Positions 1-6,855 of a stretch of DNA of 16,030 bases are shown here, piece after piece (position 1 is the first letter of the stretch; each line of letters starts with the position of its first letter). The notes under the pieces are model-generated. The model worked only from the letters and a program-made list of their open reading frames with translations. It ran no database searches and was not told the origin of the DNA. The translations under genes and the position numbers were made by a program. The stretch comes from Pseudomonadota bacterium (GTDB lineage: Bacteria > Pseudomonadota > Gammaproteobacteria > Steroidobacterales > Steroidobacteraceae), in assembly GCA_023457495.1 (NCBI GenBank), contig JAEWLQ010000034.1, positions 1-16,030 on the forward strand, written 5' to 3'.

Positions 1-486
1 CACGCGGGTCGGCACGTTGCCGCGCAGCGGCACCGCCGTGGCCTGCGGCGCGAAACGCGCGATCAGCGCGCCGCGGCGCAGCGACGAGGCGCCCACGCGG
101 GTGCCGCGCACGAGCGGCAGGACGCCATCGGTGCGCGGCTCATGAAATTCGCGGCGGATGAGCAGCCAGTCGGCCGGGTTCGCGCGCGGGAGAACGGTGA
201 GGTTGGTGAGCCCTGCCGGCGGAGCAGTCGGCAGATCCTTGAGCGAATGCACGACGAGATCGATGCGCTTGTCGAGCAAGGCGTACTCGAGCTCCTTGGT
301 GAAAAAGCCCTTCTCCACGCCGCCCGCAAGGTATGGCGACGTGTCGACATCGCCGCGCGTGGTCACGACCGTGATGTCGGACTGCCACGTGGCCGCGGGC
401 GCCGCCGCGCGCAGGGCGGTGAGCACCGTGCGCGATTGCCAGAGCGCGAGGTCGCTGCCGCGACTGCCGATGATCCGCGCGCTCAT
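1..486 (-). CDS. hemC: Hydroxymethylbilane synthase (porphobilinogen deaminase), N-terminal part, cut by window edge
   Basis: Cytosolic enzyme that joins four porphobilinogen molecules into hydroxymethylbilane, the step before HemD. The 162 codons present start with ATG at 486 and run off the left edge, so domain 3 with the cofactor-binding Cys is outside the window. Family marks seen: IGSRGSDLALWQ at residues 6-17, EKGFFTKELE at 58-67, HSLKDLPT at 80-87 (D84 matches the catalytic Asp), GASSLRR at 132-138 and LRGNVPTR at 154-161, with the dipyrromethane-cofactor and substrate-binding arginines. The ATG overlaps the stop of the upstream hemA-like gene by 4 nt (ATGA, 483-486), so translation is probably coupled to it. 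Identity is clear from the motifs. Only completeness cannot be judged. Confidence 0.95.
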   Translation of the reverse strand, partial: MSARIIGSRGSDLALWQSRTVLTALRAAAPAATWQSDITVVTTRGDVDTSPYLAGGVEKGFFTKELEYALLDKRIDLVVHSLKDLPTAPPAGLTNLTVLPRANPADWLLIRREFHEPRTDGVLPLVRGTRVGASSLRRGALIARFAPQATAVPLRGNVPTRV

Positions 487-1556
487 TGCGTTTCCTTCGC
501 GGCGCGGATGAACTCGTGCAGCATCGCATTGACCTCCGACGTGAGCTTGCGCGCACGTTGCGGCGGCAGCCCTTCGAGCAATCCAGGTAGTTTGTTCTGC
601 ATGAACTCCGTGCGCATCGCGGTCATGGCGGCGAGCGTATCGCGCGGCGGCGGCGCCAGCAGCGCCTGGCAGACGCGCTCCGCGCTGGCCGCGCATTCGG
701 CGTCGAGCGCGGCATATTGTTCTTCCGGCAGCACGGCCCCGTGTGCATCGAGCAGTTCATCGAGCGCGGTCAAATGCCAGCCCGGGGCGGCGACGACCTG
801 CAGCGGGCTGCCGAGGTCGAAGACCTGCCGGTCATTTCCGGGCGGCAGCGTGAGCCACGCCTGCGGCGCGCCCGAACAGACGATCACCGTGTGCGCGCGC
901 TGCACGGCGCCTTCGAAGGCCCGCATGCTCGCGCGGTTGAAACTCTCGACCGCCGTGAAACCCGCGTCCGCCAGCGCACGCAGCATCGCGCGGCCGATTT
1001 CGCCGAGCCCGAATACCGCGATCGGCGCGCCGCGCGGCACGGCGTCGAGCCGCTGCACGACCAGGGCCTGCACGCCGCCCGTGCGCCCCTGCGGCAGGAT
1101 GCGCCGCGCGCGATTGAGCATCTCGCCGACGCCACGCCACACCACGTGAAGATTGCGGCACACCGTGCCCGCCTCGTGCGCTCGCTCGAACGAACGTAGC
1201 ACCTGGTTACCGATGGCGTGTTCACCCTGCGCGACGGAGTCGAGACCCGCGGCGACACGCAGCAGCCCACCGACCGCGGCGGCGCCATGACGCGCGCGCG
1301 GACGCAAATGGTCGGGGTTCACTTCCGCGCCGATGAGCGCCGCGCTGAACAGTTCCGCCGCCCACGAGGGCCGCGCCGAAGCGAGCATCCATTCGACACG
1401 CGCGCAGCTTTCGATCCGCACGACGCCGGTGATTTCGCCGGCATCGAGCAACTGCTGCGAGGGTCCGTCCTTGCCGAGATCGAATGCAGCGAGCGCCGCC
1501 CGCACCGCGGACGGCGCTTCGCGGTAACTCATGCCGACCAGGGCCAGGGGAATCAT
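483..1556 (-). CDS. hemA: Divergent, short glutamyl-tRNA reductase-like protein
   Basis: Glutamyl-tRNA reductase makes glutamate-1-semialdehyde from Glu-tRNA with NADPH, the entry step of C5 haem synthesis. This 357-aa protein is shorter than the usual 410-430 aa. Seen: Cys51 in ESCARVEW, where the family has STCNR-E; the core GLDSVAQGE near 104-112 followed by a QV pair; a GLGEIGRAM nucleotide-binding loop in the middle; then a VFDLGSP strand matching the family's VDIAVPR. Deviations: Asn of STCNR is Ala52, the conserved active-site His before RVASGLDS is Gly97, and the C-terminal dimerisation helices are reduced. The gene sits 9 nt after hemE and overlaps hemC by 4 nt, so it belongs to a tetrapyrrole operon. 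Family membership is firm. Catalytic competence is uncertain, and it could be a second, specialised or inactive copy. Confidence 0.8.
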   Translation of the reverse strand: MIPLALVGMSYREAPSAVRAALAAFDLGKDGPSQQLLDAGEITGVVRIESCARVEWMLASARPSWAAELFSAALIGAEVNPDHLRPRARHGAAAVGGLLRVAAGLDSVAQGEHAIGNQVLRSFERAHEAGTVCRNLHVVWRGVGEMLNRARRILPQGRTGGVQALVVQRLDAVPRGAPIAVFGLGEIGRAMLRALADAGFTAVESFNRASMRAFEGAVQRAHTVIVCSGAPQAWLTLPPGNDRQVFDLGSPLQVVAAPGWHLTALDELLDAHGAVLPEEQYAALDAECAASAERVCQALLAPPPRDTLAAMTAMRTEFMQNKLPGLLEGLPPQRARKLTSEVNAMLHEFIRAAKETQ

Positions 1557-1565
1557 GCTCGATTC

Positions 1566-2600
1566 TTAGGCGAATTCCGCCGCGGTATCGACCAGCGCCG
1601 CCACCGTTTCCGGCGGCGTGCCCGGCAGGATGCCGTGGCCGAGATTGAGGATGCAGTGACGCCCGCCGGTCGTGCGCTTCATCGTCTCGAGCAGCGCGCG
1701 CGTCCTGGCGCGGATCACGTCCGCGCTGCCTAACAACAACACGGGGTCGATGTTTCCCTGCAGCAGGTGATCCGGATACATCTCGCGCGCGACGTCCCAT
1801 TCGGTGCGCCAATCGAGCGAGAACCCCGTGACGCCACTCTCGCCGAGCAGCGGCAGCAGATGGTGTCCGCCGCGCACGAACAGCAACGTCGGCACCTTGC
1901 GCGCATTGAGCTTCGCGGTGATGCGTTGCAGGGCCGGCAGCGCGAAGTCGCGGTATTCATCGGGTGCGAGCAGACCGCCCCAGGAATCGAACAGCTGCAC
2001 GGCATCAGCGCCCGCATCGACCTGCGCGAGCAGCAGGTCCGCGACGACGTCGGCGATGGTGGATAGCGCGCGCTTCGCAAGCGCGGGATCGCGATGCATC
2101 AGCGTGCGTGCCTCGCGGAAATCGTCGCTACCGCCACCTTCCACGCAATACGCGAACAACGTGAAGGGCGCGCCGGCGAAGCCGAGAATCCCGTAGCGGT
2201 CGTTCAGCGTCTGCTTGAGGTGCGCGACCGCGCGCGGCAGATAGGCGATGCGGTCGAGCACGCCGTCCACCTGCCAGGCATCGAAGTCCGCGCCGCTGCG
2301 CAGCGGCCGCGCGATGCGCGGGCCCTCGCCGGGGCCGAAGCTCACCCCTAATCCCATTGCGAGCGGGATCACGAGGATGTCGGAGAAGACGATCGCCGCG
2401 TCGAGCTTGTAGCGATCGAGCGGCTCCAGGGCCGCGCGTGTCGAGAGCTCGGGGTTCTGGCACACGTCCCAGAAGCTGTGTTCGGCGCGCAGGGCGCGGT
2501 AACCCGGCAAATAACGCCCGGCCTGACGCATGAGCCACACGGGGGGACGGTCGAGCGCGTCACCGCGCAGCGCCGCCAGGAATCGCTGACGCGACTGCAT
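1566..2600 (-). CDS. hemE: Uroporphyrinogen decarboxylase
   Basis: Cytosolic enzyme that removes four carboxyl groups from uroporphyrinogen III to give coproporphyrinogen III. The 344-aa product is close to the usual 340-360 aa. Signatures: RQAGRYLPGY at residues 25-34, with the arginines that hold substrate carboxylates; FSDILVIP with Asp74, equivalent to the catalytic-site Asp; GFAGAPFTL followed by the EGGGS motif; and NLGHGILPGTP near the C-terminus with the conserved His. The reading frame is open further upstream to 2708, but the family N-terminus matches the ATG at 2600, which has GGAG 11 nt upstream. It is the first gene of the minus-strand hemE-hemA-hemC group and diverges from hemD. 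All key residues appear intact. Confidence 0.97.
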   Translation of the reverse strand: MQSRQRFLAALRGDALDRPPVWLMRQAGRYLPGYRALRAEHSFWDVCQNPELSTRAALEPLDRYKLDAAIVFSDILVIPLAMGLGVSFGPGEGPRIARPLRSGADFDAWQVDGVLDRIAYLPRAVAHLKQTLNDRYGILGFAGAPFTLFAYCVEGGGSDDFREARTLMHRDPALAKRALSTIADVVADLLLAQVDAGADAVQLFDSWGGLLAPDEYRDFALPALQRITAKLNARKVPTLLFVRGGHHLLPLLGESGVTGFSLDWRTEWDVAREMYPDHLLQGNIDPVLLLGSADVIRARTRALLETMKRTTGGRHCILNLGHGILPGTPPETVAALVDTAAEFA

Positions 2601-2657
2601 GGGAAAGCAAACTCCAATGGAATCAGTGGATAGCGTACGCCGCGAAGCCGCGCTGTC

Positions 2658-2673
2658 TGTCACAGCTGTGTCA
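2658..2673. promoter_or_regulatory. Palindrome in the hemE-hemD divergent gap (possible operator)
   Basis: In the 113-nt gap between the divergent hemE and hemD starts lies TGTCACAGCTGTGTCA. It is a 14-of-16 palindrome whose central 10 bases CACAGCTGTG are perfect. Its position between two divergent haem genes would suit a shared regulator. No convincing -35/-10 pair was placed for either gene, and the cognate protein is unknown. GATAAC at 2701-2706 could be a -10 for a nearly leaderless hemD transcript, but no -35 supports this. Confidence 0.35.
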
Positions 2674-2713
2674 CGGCAGGCCCTCGCGACGCGCCCGGCG
2701 GATAACATCGGCG

Positions 2714-3475
2714 ATGGAGCCCGCCTTGCCGTACACCTGGATCATCACGAAGTCCCAGCCGCATGCCGACAGCGTGGCGATCCAGCTGCGACGACAGGGA
2801 TTCGCCGCGCTCGCGATTCCCTGCATCGAGCACCAGTGGCACGACTGGCCGGAGCTACGGCAGATCGGCGCTTCCGGCGCCGCGCTGTTGTTCGTCACCA
2901 GCCGCGCCGCCGCCGCGCGCGTCGAAGTACCCCAGGGGACCTTCGTCGCCGCGATCGCGCCGACGACCTCGGCGACGCTCGAGGCACGCGGCATCCGCGT
3001 CGCGCTGACCGCGCACGGCGGCGTCCGGGATCTCGCGCGCGCGGTGGTCGATTCGAATGCCGTGCCATCGGACAGTGAATTGTTCTACCCGACCAGCGAC
3101 GCGGCATTGCGTCAGCCGGAACACCTCGCCGCGGTCGCGATCCTCGGCACGCGATTCCGCGTGCACACGCGCGCCGTCTACTCGACGTCGGCGCCCCCGA
3201 CGCTCGCGCAGGAGCTCGCCGCGCTGCGCGAGGGCGAGCGTCCACCGCCGGGATACGCCTTCTGGAGTCCCTCGGCGATCGAGAATTTCGCCGCCGCGCG
3301 CGGCTTCGAACTACCGCCCGGCCCCGTGGTGCTTATCGGCGGCTCGACGCTGCGCGCCTGGCAGGAAACCGCGCCGCCCGCGTGGCGGCGCGCTTACCGC
3401 CACGACGCGGAGACGCCACTCGAATGGTCGCTGCGCTTTCTCGAGCGCGACGACGGATCGGCCCAGAATAATTAG
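2714..3475 (+). CDS. hemD: Uroporphyrinogen-III synthase
   Basis: Cytosolic enzyme that closes hydroxymethylbilane with inversion of ring D to give uroporphyrinogen III, linking HemC to HemE. The 253-aa protein has the expected length and pattern: the N-terminal WIITKSQPHADSVAIQL strand-helix, LLFVTSRAAA near residue 60, and AFWSPSAIENF in the second domain, which matches the conserved FtSpsaV-NF region of this poorly conserved family. The ATG at 2714 is the only start that fits the family N-terminus. It lacks a clear Shine-Dalgarno, so a leaderless message is possible. It is transcribed away from hemE and ends 2 nt before the end of the convergent ferritin gene. Assignment rests on these motifs plus the flanking hem genes. 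Confidence 0.9.
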   Translation: MEPALPYTWIITKSQPHADSVAIQLRRQGFAALAIPCIEHQWHDWPELRQIGASGAALLFVTSRAAAARVEVPQGTFVAAIAPTTSATLEARGIRVALTAHGGVRDLARAVVDSNAVPSDSELFYPTSDAALRQPEHLAAVAILGTRFRVHTRAVYSTSAPPTLAQELAALREGERPPPGYAFWSPSAIENFAAARGFELPPGPVVLIGGSTLRAWQETAPPAWRRAYRHDAETPLEWSLRFLERDDGSAQNN

Positions 3476-3477
3476 GG

Positions 3478-3936
3478 CTATTTGATCGAGCCCGGCTTGC
3501 GCATCATCTTGCGGATGTCGGCAAGATGGACTTCCTCGGAGGCGATCTGGTCGCGCGCGTATTCCTCGAGCAGCACGCTCTTGCCTTCGACGAGCTTCAG
3601 CAACGCGTAATACGCGTCCAGGCCTTCCTTCTCGTGATCGTGCGCTTCCTTGAGGATTTCATTGACGTCGTGCTGATGCGTTTCCAGCAGCGGGCCGATC
3701 TTGAGCGACGGATGACCGCCGAACGAGGTGATGTGCTCGCCCGCGAGTATGGCGTGCGCGTTCGATTCGTTGCCCTGCTCGCGCAGCCACGCGACGATCG
3801 GGATGCGGTTGTGCCCGAAGATCATGAAGCTGTAGTGCATGTAGCGCACCACGCCCGCGAGCTCGAGCTCGAGGATGCGGTTCAGGCTGTCGATCACCTT
3901 CTGGGTGAGTTCGGCGTCCAGGGATGAATCGTTCAT
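3478..3936 (-). CDS. bfr: Bacterioferritin-like / ferritin-like iron storage protein
   Basis: A 152-aa four-helix ferritin-fold protein, expected to oxidise and store Fe(II) in the cytoplasm. Alignment by eye to bacterioferritin gives likely diiron ligands: Glu25 in ELELAGVVRY, a Glu57/His61 pair in NESNAHA, a Glu in HDHEKEG, and Glu/His in SEEVHLADI near the C-terminus. Differences from E. coli Bfr: the first helix pair has E-x-x-x-H instead of E-x-x-H, and the haem-ligating Met is Asn59, so haem binding is unlikely. I recall the same E-S-x-x-H form in a proteobacterial subgroup annotated as bacterioferritin. The start at 3936 is chosen because GAGGAG lies 7 nt upstream; the frame is open to 4074. 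It lies 113 nt downstream of the GNAT gene and next to haem genes. Confidence 0.85.
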   Translation of the reverse strand: MNDSSLDAELTQKVIDSLNRILELELAGVVRYMHYSFMIFGHNRIPIVAWLREQGNESNAHAILAGEHITSFGGHPSLKIGPLLETHQHDVNEILKEAHDHEKEGLDAYYALLKLVEGKSVLLEEYARDQIASEEVHLADIRKMMRKPGSIK

Positions 3937-4049
3937 GGCTTTGCTCCTCACGTTCGTCTGCGGGGTCATCTGCGGGTCGGCGGCATGGTAGTCGAGCGCC
4001 GTGCGGATTTCAGACATGCGAATGCCAATGCGAATCCGTCGCAACGGGG

Positions 4050-4553
4050 TCAGCGAGTGAGGACCCAACGCCACACTCGCCCCACTTCCGCGTTCGCGAG
4101 CTCCGCGGCCCGCTGGAAGCCGACCCGCGCCAGCACCGAGTTCGACGCGTTCTTTTCCGCGAGCGTATGCGCCACGACGGTCCGCACGCCGGCATCCGAG
4201 AATGCGAACTGCACGAAGCCGCGCACCGCCTCCGTGGCGTAACCGCGATTGCGGAATTCATCCGCGATCTCGTAGCCGATCTCGACTTCGCCGAAATCGT
4301 TCGGCGGCCCGTGAAAGCCGCCGTTGCCGATGAGCGTGGCCGCAGCGGGATCGATGAACAGATAGCCATTCCATCGGGTCGGATTCGGTATCACGCCTTC
4401 CGGCGCGGGCGCGAACGCCTCGGGAAACTCCGGCCATCCTTCCGGCACGGCCACACCGAGCAGGCGCGCGAGTTCGGGCTTGCCCGCGACGAGCGCGCGG
4501 CGGTGATGCTCCTCGAGTGACACGAAACGCAGCCTTTCCGTTGGCGCGATCAA
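4050..4553 (-). CDS. GNAT-family N-acetyltransferase (RimJ/RimL type)
   Basis: The 167-aa protein is predicted to transfer an acetyl group from acetyl-CoA to an unknown amine. Motif A is clear: GYEIADEFRNRGYATEAV, with the pyrophosphate loop R-N-R-G-Y-A at residues 101-106. The motif B-like segment AEKNASNSVLARVGF follows, as in RimL-type enzymes. The start is inferred as TTG at 4553: GAGGAG lies just upstream, and residues before it in the open frame only mirror the kinase gene. This TTG overlaps the rhaK stop by 4 nt (TTGA), so the gene is the last member of the rhamnose operon and probably translationally coupled. The substrate cannot be told from sequence. Its place at the end of a sugar operon may be incidental or may mean a role in rhamnose use. 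Confidence 0.85.
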   Translation of the reverse strand: MIAPTERLRFVSLEEHHRRALVAGKPELARLLGVAVPEGWPEFPEAFAPAPEGVIPNPTRWNGYLFIDPAAATLIGNGGFHGPPNDFGEVEIGYEIADEFRNRGYATEAVRGFVQFAFSDAGVRTVVAHTLAEKNASNSVLARVGFQRAAELANAEVGRVWRWVLTR

Positions 4554-5923
4554 GGACTCTCCTCGAGGCGATGCCGCCAGTTCGACTGGTAGTCGAGCAA
4601 ACCGGCGAGGCGCAGCGGCACCACCGACTGCAGCGCGCCGCTCACCGCGGAAGGCACGCCCGCGAGATGCGCGGCGACGCGGTTGCCGCCGCCTTCGGGA
4701 TACGTGCGCACCGTGCCCACGGGCAGGCACGCCGCCAACAACCTCGAGAACAACGGATTTCGCGCCATGGGGCCGTCCACGAATATCTCGCCCGCCGTGC
4801 CGAGCGATTCGATGAGCTGCGTGGTCATGAGCGCCGAATAAAGCGTCGCGAGCGCGGCGCGGTGCACCCCATCCAGCGAGTCGACTCCGTCGAGCCGGCC
4901 GGGCCGACCGGAATACGGACCCGCGGAGGCGAAGGATGGCAGCGCCATGGCGCCGGAGCCGATCACGTCGATCAGCGCTTCGACCGTCGGGGTGTCGTCG
5001 CCCTGCGCGATCGCCTCGTATTCGCGACCGCCCATGTAGCGCGCCGTCGCGACCGGCGCGCCGAAGGCGTTCACGTTCGCGAGCATGTCGCGCTCTTCGC
5101 GCAACCTGCGCAGGTCGCCGCGGTTCGCCATCACGATGGTCCAGGTGCCGCTCGAAACCACGGTGAAAACCTCGCGCTCCCGATCCATGAGGAAACGAAG
5201 GTACGACGCGTTCGAATCGTGGATGCCGCAGGAAACGCCGCAGCTCGGCAGCAGCCCGGCGGCCGCCGCGAAGTCCGCGCGCACCGTGCCGAGCCGGTCG
5301 CTGGCGGTGCGCATTCCCGGCATGAGCCGCGCCCAGCCCTGCTTGCGCGCGAGCCCTGAATAACTGCGGTCATAGGGGCGCCACAGATCGGTATGTGTGC
5401 CGAGCGACGTCACTTCGCTCGCGAAGATGCCGGAAAAGCGCCACGCCCAGTACTGCGGATACATGAGCAGGTGACGCGCGCGCCGGAACATTGTGGGCAC
5501 GCGCTGCTGTAGATAGAAGAGCTGCCGGCCGAGATTGAGCCCCTGCGGCAGGAACGGCGAATACGTCATCGAAAACGCGTCGCGCAGTGGCCGGTAATCC
5601 TCGCCGACTTCGTCGAAGCGCGGGTCTTCGTAATCCGGCGCGGCGAGGACTTCGCCGTCGTGATCGACCAGCACCGCCGCGGCCCCGTGCGCGATGGGCA
5701 CGATGGCGGTCACGCGTTCGCGGCCCGGCGCGGCGCGCAGCGTGGCCATGAGCCACTGCTCGATGCCGGCGATGTCCAGCTCCCGCACGATGGGGCCTTC
5801 CACGATCTCGTTAGCGCGGCGCGCGCTCCAGACCTCGTGACCGAGCCGCGGGTCCACGAACGTCACTTTGGCGTTGGTCTTCCCGACGTCGACGACCGCG
5901 ATCAGTGGAGAGTTCTCGTTCAT
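4550..5923 (-). CDS. rhaK: FGGY-family carbohydrate kinase, probable L-rhamnulokinase
   Basis: Predicted to phosphorylate L-rhamnulose with ATP, giving rhamnulose-1-phosphate for RhaD. The 457-aa protein has the FGGY fold: N-terminal phosphate loop VVDVGKTNAKV (Asp12), SLGTHTDLW at 173-181, the catalytic Asp236 in GIHDSNASYL, and VSSGTWTIV at 256-264, a form typical of deoxysugar kinases. The start at 5923 overlaps the rhaQ stop (ATGA), while the longer open frame upstream lies inside rhaQ. In Rhizobium leguminosarum the equivalent kinase RhaK is needed for both catabolism and ABC-dependent uptake; whether that holds here is inference. Substrate is assigned from the neighbouring rhamnose genes; by sequence alone it could be a fuculokinase or other deoxyketose kinase. 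E. coli calls this function rhaB. Confidence 0.88.
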   Translation of the reverse strand: MNENSPLIAVVDVGKTNAKVTFVDPRLGHEVWSARRANEIVEGPIVRELDIAGIEQWLMATLRAAPGRERVTAIVPIAHGAAAVLVDHDGEVLAAPDYEDPRFDEVGEDYRPLRDAFSMTYSPFLPQGLNLGRQLFYLQQRVPTMFRRARHLLMYPQYWAWRFSGIFASEVTSLGTHTDLWRPYDRSYSGLARKQGWARLMPGMRTASDRLGTVRADFAAAAGLLPSCGVSCGIHDSNASYLRFLMDREREVFTVVSSGTWTIVMANRGDLRRLREERDMLANVNAFGAPVATARYMGGREYEAIAQGDDTPTVEALIDVIGSGAMALPSFASAGPYSGRPGRLDGVDSLDGVHRAALATLYSALMTTQLIESLGTAGEIFVDGPMARNPLFSRLLAACLPVGTVRTYPEGGGNRVAAHLAGVPSAVSGALQSVVPLRLAGLLDYQSNWRHRLEESP

Positions 5924-6855
5924 CGTTGCCTCAGGAATGCGGGCACGGCAACCACGAGGATGAGCAGCGCGCCGGTGAAGATGGACATGACGATGCCGGG
6001 AATGTTCATGAGTCCGAGACCGAAAGTCACGAGGCCGAATACCAGGGCGGCGAGCACGACGCCCACGATGCTGCCCTTGCCACCCCAAACCGACACGCCG
6101 CCGAGGATAACGAGGCTGATGATCTCGAGCTCCCAGCCCTGCGCGATCGAAGGCCGCGTCGAACCGAGTCGCGACGTCAGCAGCACCGAGGCGAGCCCCG
6201 CGAACAGGCCCGTGAGTGCGAACAACGCGAACCGATAGCGGTTCACCGGTATGCCCGCGAAGCGGCTCGCGACGGGGTTCGCGCCCACCGCGTAGATGGC
6301 GCGTCCCCAGCGCGTGAGATGCAGGAAGATCCCGAAGAGCACCGCGAACAGCACGAACAGCGCGAGCTCGTTCGACAGCGGGCCCACGAGATAACCCTGC
6401 CCGAAGGCGGCAAACGATTCCGGATAGTCCTTCAACACCCGGTCGCCGAGCACTGCGTATGCGGCGCCGCGAAACAGCGTCATCGTGCCGATCGTCGCGA
6501 CGATCGACGGAACACGGCCGAGGGTCACCAGCGCGCCGTTGATCGCGCCGGCCGCAATTCCGGTGCCGAGGCCGATGCACACCAGGCCCGGCGTCTCCAC
6601 CCCATGCGCGGCGCCCAATCCCATCGCGACCGAAGACAACGCGATGATGGCGGCGATGGAAATATCGATCTCGCCCGCGATGATCAGCAGCGCGAGCGGC
6701 AGCGCCACGAGCGCACGCTCGGTGAAATTGAAGGTCGCGTCGGACAGCGTATCGACGCTCAGGAAATACGGCGACAGCGACGAGAACACCACGAACTCGA
6801 GCACCAGCACGACTCCGAGCATCGACTCCCAGCGCCAGGTGTGGAAGAACTTCAT
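5920..6855 (-). CDS. rhaQ: Rhamnose ABC transporter permease (second permease)
   Basis: A 311-aa inner-membrane protein of the RbsC-like (BPD_transp_2) permease family. It is strongly hydrophobic, with roughly eight to ten predicted helices, starting with VVLVLEFVVFSSL. The family signatures are present: ALLIIAGEIDISI near the first third, VATIGTMTLFRG, and the C-terminal GGVSVWGGKGSIVGVV loop that contacts the ATPase. It should pair with RhaP to form the channel for RhaT. It overlaps rhaP at its start (6852-6855) and rhaK at its end (5920-5923), each by an ATGA, a sign of one polycistronic message. The sugar is assigned from context only. Confidence 0.9.
   Translation of the reverse strand: MKFFHTWRWESMLGVVLVLEFVVFSSLSPYFLSVDTLSDATFNFTERALVALPLALLIIAGEIDISIAAIIALSSVAMGLGAAHGVETPGLVCIGLGTGIAAGAINGALVTLGRVPSIVATIGTMTLFRGAAYAVLGDRVLKDYPESFAAFGQGYLVGPLSNELALFVLFAVLFGIFLHLTRWGRAIYAVGANPVASRFAGIPVNRYRFALFALTGLFAGLASVLLTSRLGSTRPSIAQGWELEIISLVILGGVSVWGGKGSIVGVVLAALVFGLVTFGLGLMNIPGIVMSIFTGALLILVVAVPAFLRQR

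Noticed and set aside
142..1149. Open frame of 335 codons on the plus strand over hemC/hemA
   Set aside because: Mirror frame of hem genes that carry strong motifs on the other strand.
2601..2708. Longer hemE from an upstream start at 2708
   Set aside because: It would cover the divergent gap and add 36 residues not found in the family; the ATG at 2600 matches the normal N-terminus.
4016..4035. Direct repeat ATGCGAAT twice with 12-nt period upstream of the ferritin gene
   Set aside because: Eight bases only, with no promoter element near it; plausible by chance.
4046..4066. GGGGTCAG followed by GACCC at the GNAT stop, resembling the rhaI-lldD repeat
   Set aside because: Only an 8-base match and a 5-bp stem, largely within the GNAT coding end; too short to call a second repeat copy or a terminator.
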